DNA of 64,000 nucleotides from Oopsacas minuta (GCA_024704765.1 JAKMXF010000343.1:310001-374000); one strand, 5' to 3'. Counted from the first letter of the stretch, positions 24,201-36,500 are shown. Notes: generated by a model from the sequence alone, not told the origin. A program made the numbers and translations.

Positions 24201-27200
24201 GAAGGAACAACAATTAGTACTATCCTAGAGTACGTCAATCAAATTCAGTTCGGTTCATGTATCACGACCTGGCCGGCTAGTTCCAAACCATTTTCACTTG
24301 TGGACCCAAGACCCTCTGTACTCCCACCTCTGCCACAGACTCGTATAGTATCGTACAATTCTAATGAATTAATAAATGTTTTCTTAAAACTTAATAAATG
24401 AATCGTTAAACTACCACAAGTGCTAGATTGGAATGTCACAATGGGAAAATAGAGAAACCACATAGCTAGTATACGTCTACAAGGAGTTCTCTGAAATATG
24501 GACTATACTGAGAATGTGAACAATAGCGGGATTAACCAACAAATTCATGTGTACAATACGAATATTTCAGAAAAGGAATTGTGTTTTTGGACAATGAATT
24601 TGCTAATACAGTCAACTCCCGTAATATCTAGCACAGATATAAAGAAATATCCGTTTATATCGAGGTCTGTAATTGTATGAATATGGTCCCAAATTGCCAA
24701 GTAATATATATTTTATGGTTTATATCGAACTCAGCTTATCGAAGTAATTATGTTCCCTTTAGCTTCGATAAAATAGGACTTGAATGTGATTAAAATGTAA
24801 AAGAGGAGATGGAATAAGATTTGCTGATCCATTCTAAATTGTATAAAGTTGAGTCGGTTCGGTTCGGTTTAATCGGGACACCGGTAAATAGGATAGGACA
24901 CTTTACCGAGACTCTTTTCAATGAAAGATGCATGCCCACATTGCCCGGTTATAGTACCGAAATTCTGTTTATCAGAAACTCTGCATAACTAGCTTAACAC
25001 AGCCATGAACAAATATGTTCCAAATGAATTAGTGTCGATTATATCAGCTTAATGACGGATTCAATACATTAACACGTCTACTACATACTAGTTTTAGTAA
25101 ATTCCTTTTGTTTTGAGGGGAAAGTATTTGTACTCTAGTTGATAATTATTAAAATTTGGAGGGTGACAACTACACAATAATAAAGGGATAAAAGGCTATT
25201 TCTAGTGCCATGCTATAATCAACTGATGTTATATGGAAGCTCTAGGGACCGCAATAATTACTTCCATATAACCGGTGTAATTCAGGTTACTTTGACTGTT
25301 TGGGATCATTAGTACAATTTCCGACTTCCGATATATTCGTGTTCGATCTAACGAGAGTTGACTGACACTTTCAACTAATGGTTGCATAAGCTATATAATT
25401 TCCCACACAAATTGCATATGAACAAACAAGATATGGATTCATGTCCGGAATTGTACACTGCAATTTTATAACTACCAAAAATGGTAAAAATGATATTAAT
25501 GCTGGAGGAATTTATCAGAAGTGTTTTTACACAAAATTGTTGGAATATATTTTCTTTTGAAAATTTTGCGAAGAATCTATTAAAAGAATTTTACAATTCT
25601 TGTAACCTTAATCAATAATACTAGTTATTGACAAGATGAGAATCTACAAATATACTTATAGTGTTGTTGCTAGGACGAAAAGTTTGTTTAGCAATTAAGA
25701 GAGTAAAGGACGTTTCTGTTTTGGAGTTGTTCTCCATTAACCTCTTCCATATCTATAAATTATTTATCCGTGGTTGACAGTGGAATTTCATTGTTATTCT
25801 CTTAGTATTTCATAATTACGTATCAATAATGACAATAGACTATTCACATGTGTGTAAAGACGTTCGTTTCAGCTCCAAATCTGTGGGAGCGCCAGAGGGT
25901 TCGTGGCGCCTTTCGAGTATATTTCTCGAAATGCTCAACCTCCATAAAAGTTTGGTAGCGAGAACATAAAATCTTCAGAACTGTTCATCACAAATATATT
26001 TCGAGGAATATAATATGATTTATGGTCAGAAAATGTATAGAACATCAAGCCAAATCTGCTATTCAAATATATTAATTAATATTAGCAGTAAAACTGCGTT
26101 AAATAACGCGGAATTCGTTAGGTAATAAACATTCAAAGATGTGTAACAAACTATACGTATTGTAAATGCTTGCCTTATTCTTGGAGAAAAGTTGTATTTG
26201 AGGTAGAATACTCTCTTGTAGCTTAGAAATCAGATCTTGATTCTTAGAAGAATGACTCAAACTCCTAGCAATATACAAATATTAAAATGTGTGCATTTAT
26301 GTGTGCATTAACAATAAAATAATCAATATTTAAAATTAGAATTGAATAATAGAAAATACAAGAATACAGTCTTACATATTTGAGAGAGGAATTCCACAAA
26401 AAAATAATATCTCACAATATTCGCATTCACCAGACAAACGATTTTAGAGGTGATTTAACATTTATGCAAGTCGTACAAACACTAGATAATAAATTTGAAG
26501 TAGAGGTTTGCTGCTGCAGTGAGGCCTAACGCTAACGACACTTCGAATTGAATAAAGAACTCTGATATTCACATGGCTTTAGAACTGACTCGTGCTATCT
26601 AACTAGATATTTCCATTAGTTACGAATGGCCTCTTTCTACCACTGTGGTTATAATTATATGAACAGACTGATAATAATGTATTTTAGAATACTCAAACGG
26701 ATTCTTTAAAATTACAGTCTTGTACTGACTTCACGGTTAACTGGAGCATAACTTCCAATTTTTAAGCGGTCGGTAATGAAGCCTTAATCTAATTGAAAGA
26801 TAAATATTTGTTACAGCTTTAATGAGATGTAACAAATATTTATCTATCGATTAGATAGAGTAAAGAATTTTAGGTAAATTGGCAGACAGAAAATAGACAC
26901 TGAAACCTTTTTATGACGCCTATGAACTCTCACCCCATCACTCTAAAAGTGTGCTTAAAACACCTTCGATTTCAAGGGTAAGATTCATAACTAATCCGAA
27001 TATTTGAACATGTCAAAACTCGAGAAATGACAAATATCCAGTGAGGAAATCTGACAGATGTCAACTTCAAGAGTCTGATAAATACAGTGTGCCTGAAACT
27101 ATGGGGGATAGAGAATGTCTCTGGCCGTAAACAAAAGTTAAATAACCAAAATTCAAACTCACTTGATAAGTTTTGAGCATTCTTTGCTTCCGCTAGAAAC

Positions 27201-30099
27201 CTGAACTCTAGAAAAATTTCTGTTATCAAATGTAGCCATACAATATGAATAACTGAAAATTGAATTTTATTATTCAAATTTTACGCAAAATCATATTAAG
27301 TATGCACAAATAACTGCAAAACGATGAATGAAGTAATTATTCCCCATTCTAAATTTAGACTAATTATACGTAATAATATTAAGCAATTGTGGTGGATAAT
27401 AGACGTAATATTATTATTATTATTGCTAATAGTGAAAAAGTATGCATTTGAATTAATTAGAGATTAGTCTGTCTCACCTGTTTTGTTGTCTAACTCCCAT
27501 TCTGTATATTTTCTTCCCTCCATCATACCAATATGAATCTCCATTCGAATCCTCTCCAATTTTGTCATCAATTTTCTACAGTGACCACACATATAGAAAT
27601 ACAGTAGACCCACGCTAATACGAACAGAGCATCAACAGGAATAAATGGTTCATACTGTTGAAAAAATAAACCTGCATCCACTAAAGTATTTAACGCTTAC
27701 GACAGCGGTTCCCAACCTGGGGTCCACAGAATGTGTTAAAATTGGCCCCGTGGGTGAAAAAAGTTGTTAACCGCTAGCTTACGTCATTCGGCAACATGTA
27801 TATATAATTTTAAAGTCCATTGAAAGTGCTAATTACTAACTCAAGTATTTCTTTGCAATCATAAACTGCAATATTTGTATAAATATACTCAAATCGCCCG
27901 CAAACCTCATTAGACATATATTTCTTCTCAGCTTTGGTCTTGAAGATGGAAGAAGCGTTTTGTTCATGAAAACTTGTTTTCGTGTGAGTTGTAGTGATAC
28001 TGGATGCGTTATGTTTAGTTTTTGTTTGTGTTTGTTTGAGTAGAGATTGCGGCGTTTCAGGAACGTTATATTTCTTCGATTTTGGTGTAATTACTGAGTG
28101 TAGCATTTCTATGAGAAAATAAAGCAAAATCTGAATATTTTCACTTTTGTACCAGTCAATAGCCTAACAGTCAACAAGATGATAGTCACAATTATAAGGT
28201 TCCGTATACGAATAACAAGTATTTTGAAAATCTAATGAATATAATTAGATAAAAGTCTTGCACACTAGAAATTTATCCAATTAAAGTAAGCAAAATAATA
28301 TTTGTGCGTACACATTACTTTTGCATACTAAGTACAGTATATCAACTACATGAAAGAGACTCGTAAACAACAAACTGTAATTATACACACAGTCATCGTA
28401 ATTAATCTAATTTTAACAAGAAATGTATCAAATGCAATCTAGCTGTTCCATATTATCACTCAAATTCAAGATAAAAGCAAACTAGCCTGCCAATTTATCT
28501 TATTTCCCAAAAGTGACCAATTGGAATTTTTTTTACCCAACAAGGACATAATATCTACAAATACACACATAATTATTCATACAACTTGCTGCAGCTAATC
28601 ACAATATAAGCAGTGGTTCCCAAACTGTGGTCCATCAATGGAACCCTTGGTGGTCCTTGGACGACAGCAGGGGCCCACAGGATCTCATAATTTGTATTGT
28701 AGGATATAGGAGGGATATAACACGCTTGGTGTAGGGGAGGCCCACTGGCGACAAACTATTGCAATACACGAACAAAACAGAATTAAAAGAATTGGCCACT
28801 AAAATATTTCAATTGGGAAACGTCACTGCTTAAAATGAGTCACTTATATTTGAATAACTTTAATAGAATTCATAATACATTTATTAGAACAAAGAAGCCC
28901 TCGATTCACAGATAAACCAAACTCAAGTAGACATAACGAGTCTGTAGCCGTCACAATGATTGGCATATTATACCGAAGTCAATTCTAAATATGTACACAC
29001 TTTTATGGCGAATTTTAATACAAGTAAATTCGTTCCGATTCAGCCTAATATAACCAAATATTATTACCTCTGAATTCAAAAGGTAATTAGTGTAATCAAA
29101 GTTGTTCTTGTATGGCAATTGCTTTGTGCTAAAGGAAGTATGGCAGGAGTTCGGAAGACAGGATAATAGGTTTATGGAAATTTTGTATAGGGAAGGCAAA
29201 GGGGTGGGAAAGTATCGTTAGATAAAATCGTGACCCTCAGTAGACGTCCGACAGTAATTGCCACTACAATTGGCTGTGCACCATCTACGGAGAAAAGGTA
29301 TATGGAACATTTGGTGATCCACGGACGACAGCAGGAGATATACAGGATCTCAAAATTTGTATTGCAGTCTATGGGTGCAAAAGGTTGGAAACCGCAGTAA
29401 TGAAATATTATCGGGGCAGTAAACAGAAATTTACATCAACAAACTAAAGAACACCTAAGTCCAGTAAAATACTAATTACTACTAAAGCAATTCATTTATC
29501 AACTATTCATGAATTCACCAAAATCATCGTTTTATATCAAGTTATTAACCACAATTAAACTTCAATAGCCTGCTAATTATCCGGAGATCTAAGAAATGGT
29601 AAAGAATGTAATTAAATGATCTGTAAAATTTGACTTGATTGACAACCACTAATGCATTTGGAATGTTGCACACTTGAATGGATTTATAAATTACACACGT
29701 AGCGTATGGATATTTGTAACACTATATCATAGATACTAACCACATAGGACTTGTATAAATTGATATTTTTGAGCAAAGTTGTCGAGAGTGAATTCATAAA
29801 AATATAATATACATGTGTGTACATGTATCTTTGAAACTCCTTTGCCTATATTTATATACCAAATTTGGACAAATTACATTCTAACTTGGTCCAAAAGTTG
29901 TACACATCAGTATTATGTAACATTTACCTGGAGGATTGTAATCTTTTTTCTTAGCCAGCTCATCTTGAGTAATTGCATGTGAGATCTCGCCAGCACGTAC
30001 AGACAATTCATTCGATTTTTTGCTCTGCTTCGTATCCAATTTAGAAATACTCAAACTCACGAGCGAACCTTTCTTCTTGCCTTGTTTGAACTGAGCCAT
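14869..30099 (-). CDS. BCL9: BCL9/Legless-like Wnt co-factor with HD1 domain
   Basis: Fourteen exons chain in phase: 29928-30099 (start MAQFKQGKKK), 27906-28108, 27478-27575, 27163-27207, 26174-26264, 23115-23297, 22135-22676, 21309-21666, 20946-21224, 20524-20707, 18904-19145, 18135-18635, 16223-17437 and 14869-15831; about 1,691 residues. Most of the protein is disordered and Ser/Pro/Lys-rich, with AT-hook-like KKRGRPPG and RGRPKK in 22135-22676 and repeated PKTPG motifs. The identifying part is exon 18904-19145: VAYVFTTELANKAAAAVRRG followed by EVKTIVEFHQKY, the HD1 motif by which BCL9/BCL9L bind the Pygopus PHD finger. I cannot find the HD2 helix that binds beta-catenin (LEHRERSLQTL-like). 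HD1 lies near residue 730, far later than in vertebrate BCL9. One exon carries a poly-Asp run. The N-terminal exons are joined only by splice phase. Confidence 0.7.
17640..17790. repeat. MITE-like repeat, 'CCGGTTATAAGAAC' family
   Basis: Bounded by 'cagtcaatgctggttataag' on the left and 'ttatatccggaatctactgta' on the right, with inner CCGGTAAAA and ATAACCGGTG motifs. The termini again have the form (TA)CAGT...ACTG(TA). It lies in the BCL9-like intron between exons 17437 and 18135. Confidence 0.6.
18155..18200 (-). repeat. Trinucleotide (ATC)n repeat coding for poly-aspartate
   Basis: About fourteen tandem ATC triplets on the plus strand, read as GAT (Asp) in the minus-strand BCL9-like exon. 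They follow LKHLELS and precede LINGISDK. Such a tract is prone to length change. Confidence 0.9.
18660..18800. repeat. Unassigned interspersed repeat (copy 1)
   Basis: GC-richer patch in a BCL9-like intron: 'cacacatcgtccacacac' followed by 'ttagggcatctccctacagg'. The reverse complement of 38510-38580 carries the same block with the same spacing. Class unknown. Confidence 0.5.
19146..20523. other. BCL9-like intron with two repeat remnants
   Basis: At 19345-19460 there are arms 'cagtataactcggataagat' and 'cgagtgtcaattatag', also seen near 11700, 24180 and 36605. At 20370-20455 there is a pair 'cctcgttaatacgaactcc' / 'attaacgagattccactgta'. A family A right arm occupies about 20450-20507. No exon seen. 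Confidence 0.5.
21908..22070. repeat. Pogo-like MITE, family A
   Basis: Bounded by CAATCAACTCCTGTCATATC and a right end reading 'gatatacgggagttgactgg', with the internal block 'gacggtttaggatcttattt'. It lies in a BCL9-like intron. Confidence 0.7.
24607..24790. repeat. Pogo-like MITE, family A
   Basis: Left end CAGTCAACTCCCGTAATATC preceded by TA, internal 'gaatatggtcccaaattgcc', right arm 'agcttcgataaaataggact'. The right terminus is degraded. Confidence 0.7.
25215..25362. repeat. Pogo-like MITE, family A
   Basis: Left 'atcaactgatgttatatgga', internal 'gactgtttgggatcattagt', right 'gatctaacgagagttgactg'. Inverted relative to 24607-24790. Confidence 0.65.
28109..29927. other. First-side BCL9-like intron with hAT-like repeats
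   Basis: Two hAT-like fragments, 28612-28735 ('gtggttcccaaactgtggtc', then 'ttggacgacagcagg') and 29315-29395 ('ccacggacgacagcagg', 'ggttggaaaccgc'). No exon seen; the minus-strand open frame at 28951-29199 shows no recognisable protein and has no matching phase. Confidence 0.5.
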
Positions 30100-30893
30100 T
30101 CGCCTGCGATTAGATTGTTACTTTTGCGGCATAACTGTTCTACCAATGCTAGAAATATTCATACGTAATAATACCATATGACATTTGATACAGTAATTTT
30201 GATCGGCAAGTCTATGTAGGGAAATTATCGATATTATACAAACAATCAACAGCGGTTTTTAGGTTTCGAAGTAATTGTATAGATTATAAAGATTTACAAT
30301 ATAAGGAAGAGAATCTGAGCAATGCCACTTAAACCGACAAGAGTGCCTATTCTACGTACCATATTATTCACCAGTAATACATGGCATTATGGTATTATTA
30401 ATTTGATATACTTTATGCATACAATTAATAAATCAGACATGTAGAAATTTTTCATATGTATATTACCCTAGTGATTGAAATGGGTCAATGAAATGCCATT
30501 CGTAATGTATATGAGAGGGGAAATTAGAGAAGTGACCCAAGTTCATTACTTGTGTTTACTAATATTCAGTTGTATCACATGATGATATTATTATGTAATT
30601 ACTTAAGTTTACAAGCTAAGGGGGAAGGTATTCCGTTAATATAATATTCATACAAATTCAATGATTTAAAAGAGTGTAATGATTAATATATTATCAAAGC
30701 AAGTGTGCCTGTTTCCAGAAATAATCAATAACAAACAGGTATGAAGCAATTGCATTAGTGATTTTTTTGTGGAGAGAAATAAATATTTTTTATAGAATAA
30801 TATTTGTCATGAAAAGATACTATTAAACGTATTTTATCTATTATATTGTATGATTAAACATAGAAGGACAAAGGACAATTAGTAACAATTATG
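30100..30893. other. Short intergenic region between BCL9-like 5' end and OFD1 3' end
   Basis: AT-rich, no coding exon seen. Both neighbours are on the minus strand, so this must hold the BCL9-like promoter and the OFD1 3' flank. Confidence 0.5.
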
Positions 30894-33800
30894 TCACCAA
30901 TCTTTGAAAGGGTCAGTCTTGTCTGCATCACTAAATCCGCCATAACTGACATCATCCGATTTCAAACTGACATCTAATCCACTTTGTATTTCATCATTTG
31001 CTTTCGTGCTTGTATTCTCTTCCTCTTGTGTTTTAGAACTTTTAGTTAATAGTTGCATGTATGTAGCCATTGGATCTATAGCCACTTGTTCATTTGATTT
31101 CACTGGGCTATCGGAATGTTCTGGGATGTTGGTTGATTCTTGAGAAATAATATCATCCGATTTTGCAGATAATTGGGTAGAATTAGGATTTGCAACAGCA
31201 CTAGGCTCCAATTCTTCTATGGGATTTGCAGGCGTTCCCACTTGTTGTAGTATAGGATTAGACATAGTGGGAATAATGGGAGTATTTATTAAATCTGTTT
31301 TTGGTTTAGCTGGTGTGTCCATTAGTAGCGGTGTATCCATTCGAAAAATCTCAGATTGGGGAATTATTTTTTTATCGAACTCATTAACAGTTTCTGCGGG
31401 TGTTTTCACTTGTTCAGATGTAGGAATCTCTTTATGAAACTGATCCATTTCTGCCTGTACTTGTTCGAGTTGTTCTGCTCTTTCGACAGCTAGCCTCACA
31501 GCTTCATCTCTAGCTTTTGCTCGTGCAGATATTTCATTAGTTCGAGAGATGATATCCAATGCTAGATAGTCCTCCATAGGAATAGTATTGGCATCGGGAT
31601 TGTGTTTAACCTCTGAAGAAATAAATTCTATTCGTTTGCCCGTGTTCTGTGTAATGTCAGTAGATTGGCCTAGTGTTACTGTGGGATTTGCTCTTTCATT
31701 TGATTGATGTGTAGGTACATTATCTAAAGGCAAATTTGATTCAGCATGTATTGTGCTTGTAACATCAATTGTTTGTAAGGCATTCGATTGATTATTAATA
31801 GGAATGTTATCTCGAGCAGAATATGTTGGCTCATTACCTGTTGTATCCTGTAACCGATGGAATAGCCTGATTGGATCTATTGAGGTGCTAGCAGTCAAAT
31901 CAGGTGACATACTCTCAACTAAGGGAGGGTTATCATTTAGTTGATTTGTCTGTATAACAAGTGGACTTACAGATGTATCATTTTCGTTCAGAGATACCTC
32001 ATATATCTGATTCATTTCCTCTTTGCTGTCAGAGGATAAACTAATATGTGTTGGGTTAGATAACAACTGATTGTAAGAAGGCATTGAAGGGAAGTTATCC
32101 TGTGTTGTGTAAGAAGAAAATACGCCTGTAGATTTATTTCGCTCATCTAGAGGAGATATATTCACACCGGCTGTAAGATTTATATCCGTCAGACTAGTAA
32201 GAGAGAAAGAAGGCAATGATTTATCAGTAGGTATTTCAGTGGGCAATTTAAGTTCTTTTCTGGATTGGAATTGAATTTGTTGTAGGAATGCATTTGGGTC
32301 GAGCGTGCTTGCGTAAGGAAAATCTTGGAATATATCGGTAGATTTGTAATGTTTATCCATGGCTGTGCCTCTGAGTATTCTACTATGAACCTGTTTGTAA
32401 GAATGTTCCAATTCCAGAGCCTCCCGTTCTAATCTTTCTAAAGATGATTTTGCTTCCTGAACGAAACTCACATCACTCCCAGCCAATGAAATATCACCAG
32501 TGTCATTGAAGGCAGTTTCCGTTATATTGTTAGTTGGCAGTTTGATACGAACCCTACTCAATTTCGGTTTGTTTAAGAGATCGGGTTGGTCCTTCGTATG
32601 TGTGAATAAGGGCGGTGCAGAGTGTAATGTTTGATTTCTAAGAGATGATTTGATTGGATGAGAATCGAAATGAGTTTCTCTAGTTCTTGTGCTATTAGCA
32701 GTCCGTACTCTAAGATCGGATAGCTCATGGTTAAGCTGCTTAACCAACATCTGATGATCCCTTAAGGTCTCTTTCAAGCATCTTTGTTGATAAACAGCTG
32801 TTTCAAGCTGTGATTGTAACTGTTTATTCTCTTGTTGTTGAAGGATTTGTTCTCTTTTATGGCTGTGTTTCTCACTGACAAGCTTGTTATGTAACTCACG
32901 TACATCTTCTGATGGTTCTTGAAGTTTAGATCTGAGTTCTGAAATAAGTATCTCGTACTCTCTCAATCTTTCATCTTTAATTGCTTGATTCTTGCCAACA
33001 TCAAGTTTAGTCATGTACAGTTCATTTTCAAGTCTTACAGTCTCACTTTTCAACACATTATAATCACCCATTCTTTCTAGATTTTCGCTCAAAATGGATT
33101 TGTCTTTCTCGGCTAAAAGTTGTGCCTCTGTAGAGACATATACAGCTTCTTGTAGCTTAAATAGCTGGGATCTGAGATCAGTAGTTTCTTTGATTTGGTG
33201 TGAACATATTCCTTCGAGCTGAGACAAGCTGCGTTTCTCCTCCTTCAACGTAGCTTCTTGTAGTTCTAGATATTTGAGTTTATCTTGATATTCCTTCTCT
33301 AAACGAACTTGTTTTGCTGATAAAGCGTGTTGATTTGTAATTTCATTCTGTTTATTCGTATTTTCTAAGTTCAATTCTCTAAGTTTGAGATTTTGTTCCA
33401 AACACATCAATCTTTCCCTCTCTCCCTTCACTCCCCTATCTTCTGCTTCTAGAATCCTCCTCGCTTCTAATTCGCGGTTTTTAACACTCTCAAGTTCATC
33501 TAAAATCTTCTGTCTCTGAGAAAATAGAGTAGCATCTAACTCAGTTTCACGTTTCTTCATGCCCTCCATCATATTTCTTTCCCTCTGTTGTAACCCTTTA
33601 AGTCTCTCTTGATAGAACATTTCAGTTTGTCGGCGAGTTTTCGCAATTTCATCCTGCATTTTACTTTCGCATTCAAGCCTCATTGAAGCCAATTCTCTCT
33701 CTTTGAATCGATTCATTTCCGATTTGACCTGCTCATTAGCTCTTGTTTGGCATTGTCGTTGAAATGCTAACATTTTCTCCTGCATAGAGTAGTGACTATA

Positions 33801-34638
33801 TTCTCTCTCTCGCTCTGACAATTCTGAATATGCATGTTCTATTTCCATTAGTTTATCTTCTAAACAGTCTCTCTGTGTGTGGCTTTTGTGTGTTTGAGTG
33901 TGTATGTCTCTAGAAGAATACAGAAGTAAAATTATATTCAGAAAACAAACCATGGAAAATATTGTATACTTGAGCTTAACTGAATTTATGGTAGAACTAG
34001 TTCTTTCGACTAACAAAACTTCCACCTTGGTGGATAGATTAACAGGGTTGTAGTGTAGGGACTAGGAAGCCCGTAGGAAGTGGGTGGCCATTATTGGCAT
34101 GGAAATGAAAAGTGGGGCCTACCAACAGCCAAATCACTTCTATGGGCATTAAATTTATAAGTAACGAATTCGAATTCGAAGTTACATAATTAGATAAGTC
34201 GAATGATTAGGTATTTCTAAAAATCCTGAAATACCTCTTCTGTATCCCTCTATTCTTGGTCATTTCTTCAACTAGAAAAGTCAAAACAGAATATTTTCCT
34301 CTAAGATCTGCGCGCAGTATATCTTCTATCTCTCCTCTACCCATGATACCTTCCCTTCCACAACCCCCTTCAATAAATAAAATTGATAAGGTGTATTCTA
34401 GTCCTGTTATCTCAAGATATTCTGCTAATATGCTCACACACAAACGCCCCCATCTCTGCGTGGCTGACTCGCAACTAATAGGTCTGTCCCTAACCAAGGA
34501 CTGTAGTTCTTGCACGACCTTGCCTCGTAGCTGCGCTTTTATTGAGGACAATACTCCCCTCTCCTTCAATTCGGAGAATAAAGTAGATCTCACATCTTCT
34601 TGTGAACTCTCAGTCACTGATACAGGAGAATCAGACAT
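30894..34638 (-). CDS. OFD1: OFD1-like centriolar/basal body protein
   Basis: Two exons, 34235-34638 and 30894-33909, joined with codon AG|A across a 325-bp intron; 1,139 residues. The first exon starts SSQEDVRSTLFSELKERGVL and SIKAQLRGKVVQEL, the OFD1 N-terminal signature, followed by a LisH motif (SILAEYLEITGLEYTLSILF). The second exon holds about 450 residues of continuous coiled coil, then a low-complexity region, and ends in DPMATYMQLLTKS and a terminal acidic-aromatic DPFKDW resembling the ELDDSW-type end of OFD1. OFD1 caps the distal centriole, controls centriole length and is needed for ciliogenesis (family knowledge). A methionine-started frame running into the intron at 34025 is an artefact; the spliced form restores the LisH domain. 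Confidence 0.85.
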
Positions 34639-35439
34639 AAGCTATAAGTTTATGACAAAATTTCAATTGGAAATTGTGGTGGTTACTAAGCCACAGACGG
34701 GACATCCGGGGAAATAACGCTAAATGAAATATCCTTTTTAGGGGAAATTTACCCCTGTCCAATGTTTTAGTCATTTTCCGGGTGTCCCACCTCTGTTCCG
34801 TTCGTCCCAGATGTTAGTAACTAAATTGTCTACCTCTAGGAATGGAAACTGTAACGGACATACAAACGTACGGATTAGGAAGGTTTAGTAATTGTTGATA
34901 CCTAAATCAAGATGGAAGGAGTTTCATCCTACAAATAGTCATATAATACTACTAAAGTCGAGTGTGCATGCTCAGTAGTTGGAGTATGCATCTTATCTTT
35001 GGAATGCAGGATTATTGCGTTTTGTGACACAATTCTAATTATTGTTTGTTCTTGGGTGTTGTTTTATACCTGCTAGTTTTAGTTCAGGGCTTCTGAAGCG
35101 ACAGAAGGAATGTAAATGAAAATTTCTCAAATTAGCGAATTAAAGTTTATAAGTAGAGTATTATTTCACATTATGACACTATTCTAATTAGGGTTTTGAA
35201 TTTTGCCTTGGAATTGTATCAGGAATCACAGACCTATATGTATGCCATCATCATACTCGATCCGTTGAGCATGCAAGCACGGCTGCACGGATTTTGAAGT
35301 GGTCCGGTTAAACGATACCAGCTCTACCAAAGTGATCCGATTGAAATCTCACTTACCATCGAACTTTTTGGTGTACTGAAAGTACCAAAAGTGGTCTGGT
35401 GGCGCCTGCCCTGGCATACACACTCGACTATGTGAGCAT

Positions 35440-35545
35440 GAACACTAAAAATACCAATACCCAGGTTGCTGTTGTAAATATGAAGAATTTGTCAGAGAAA
35501 GATGGAAATGATAGCTGCAGTTGGCTTGGAAAACCCAACATATAG
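35440..35545 (+). pseudogene. Relic of the cytoplasmic-tail exon of a second lectin/Ig receptor
   Basis: About 100 bp closely matching the 3' end of the receptor gene at 46321-46425. Blocks 'taccaatacccaggttgctg' and 'aatatgaagaatttgtcaga' are identical, and the conceptual peptide TNTQVAVVNMKNLSEKD parallels TNTQVAAINMKNLSEKD. The copy has small insertions and ends early; no membrane segment or domain exons remain upstream. It implies a former tandem paralogue on the same strand. Confidence 0.8.
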
Positions 35546-35644
35546 ATAGCAAGTAGGCATTTTCGTGAGTTGTTGTTTTCAGCTTGTAACTAATAGTGTA
35601 TCCAGCTGAGCAAATCAAACAAGTACATATATTATTCGTAGGTT

Positions 35645-35647
<3 letters not shown>

Positions 35648-35692
<45 letters not shown>
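35648..35692. repeat. (TG)n microsatellite
   Basis: Uninterrupted TG dinucleotide run of about 22 units. Confidence 0.95.
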
Positions 35693-35693
<1 letters not shown>

Positions 35694-36333
35694 ATTAGAA
35701 TTCACTGATAGTTAGATTTTATTCTCGTTTTGAGTGATTTGATGGAACTTGTTTTCCAAAAGCCTCCCAGAGGTTCTATTGTATTATTCTTCTCTATTAA
35801 ATAATATTGTAATTACAAAATCCTACAGCTTTACTATTTACGTCAAAATTGCCGTAGTGATAGACTCTAACAAGTTTATGTAATTACTCTTCAACATATT
35901 ACTTCTAATAACTGCCGAATGTAAAATAATAATCGAATATAACTTTAGTACGAAAATATTTGCAAGTGTAACAATATTATACAAATTTTAATTAATTAAA
36001 TTCAATCTGTTGATAAATTACGTAAAAATTGCCGTAGATAATGCTTTTAAGATAGAGTCACTAAACACCTGACTGGCCTGACCGTTTTCGCTGCCCCTGG
36101 AATTGTCTGATAAAATTACTCTGGATATATTACTTGATTATATTGATGTATATATTGCATGATGTATACTTTCAATATATTGAGTGTGTTATAATCACGT
36201 ACTAACTAGTGTTTTATGGGAGAGTCAACCCTTTTTTTTTTAACATTAATACAATATATATATTATAAATCATTGTACTTCAGCAATAGATTCGGAGTGT
36301 TTATTAATACTCGTAATAAATGCCGTAGGTAAA

Positions 36334-36404
36334 GAAAGCAATCTCCAAAACTTTCACCTACGAAAGCAATCTCCAAAACTTTTGTCCATGAAAGCAATCT
36401 CCAA
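36334..36404 (+). repeat. 28-bp direct repeats upstream of the lectin receptor
   Basis: Two full 28-bp units starting at 36334 and 36362, both beginning GAAAGCAATCTCCAAAACTT, and a partial third from 36390. They lie 18-90 bp upstream of a TATA-like element and could be repeated factor-binding sites. Confidence 0.7.
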
Positions 36405-36421
36405 CTCGTCTCAAAGACAGC

Positions 36422-36430
36422 TATATATAA
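36422..36430 (+). promoter_or_regulatory. TATA-like element of the lectin receptor gene
   Basis: TATATATAA, 71 bp upstream of the first ATG at 36501, just downstream of the 28-bp direct repeats. Spacing suits a short 5' UTR. Confidence 0.5.
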
Positions 36431-36500
36431 GCTATTGTTAATGTAAGTGACAACATTATAAAAATATTTCATTTGGTAAAGGAATATCAATCAAATTCAA

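Larger units (their letters stand above)
23298..26173. other. Large BCL9-like intron rich in transposon remnants
   Basis: Holds a repeat at 23430-23580 ('cagtagactccacttaatag' opposite 'gattaaccggaacctact'), family A copies at 24607-24790 and 25215-25362, and a 'cagtgtaactcagataagac' end at 24178. No coding exon seen. The intron starts with a GC donor at 26173 (see findings). Confidence 0.5.
34639..36421. other. Intergenic region between OFD1 and the lectin receptor
   Basis: Holds a relic of a lectin-receptor tail exon (35440-35545), a (TG)n microsatellite (35648-35692), and related blocks around 'ttacgtcaaaattgccgtag' at about 35840, 36015 and 36315. No intact gene. Confidence 0.6.

Noticed and set aside
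34256-34717. 153-residue plus-strand open frame
   Set aside because: It is antisense to the first OFD1 exon, which carries a clear LisH domain; the plus frame has no recognisable features.
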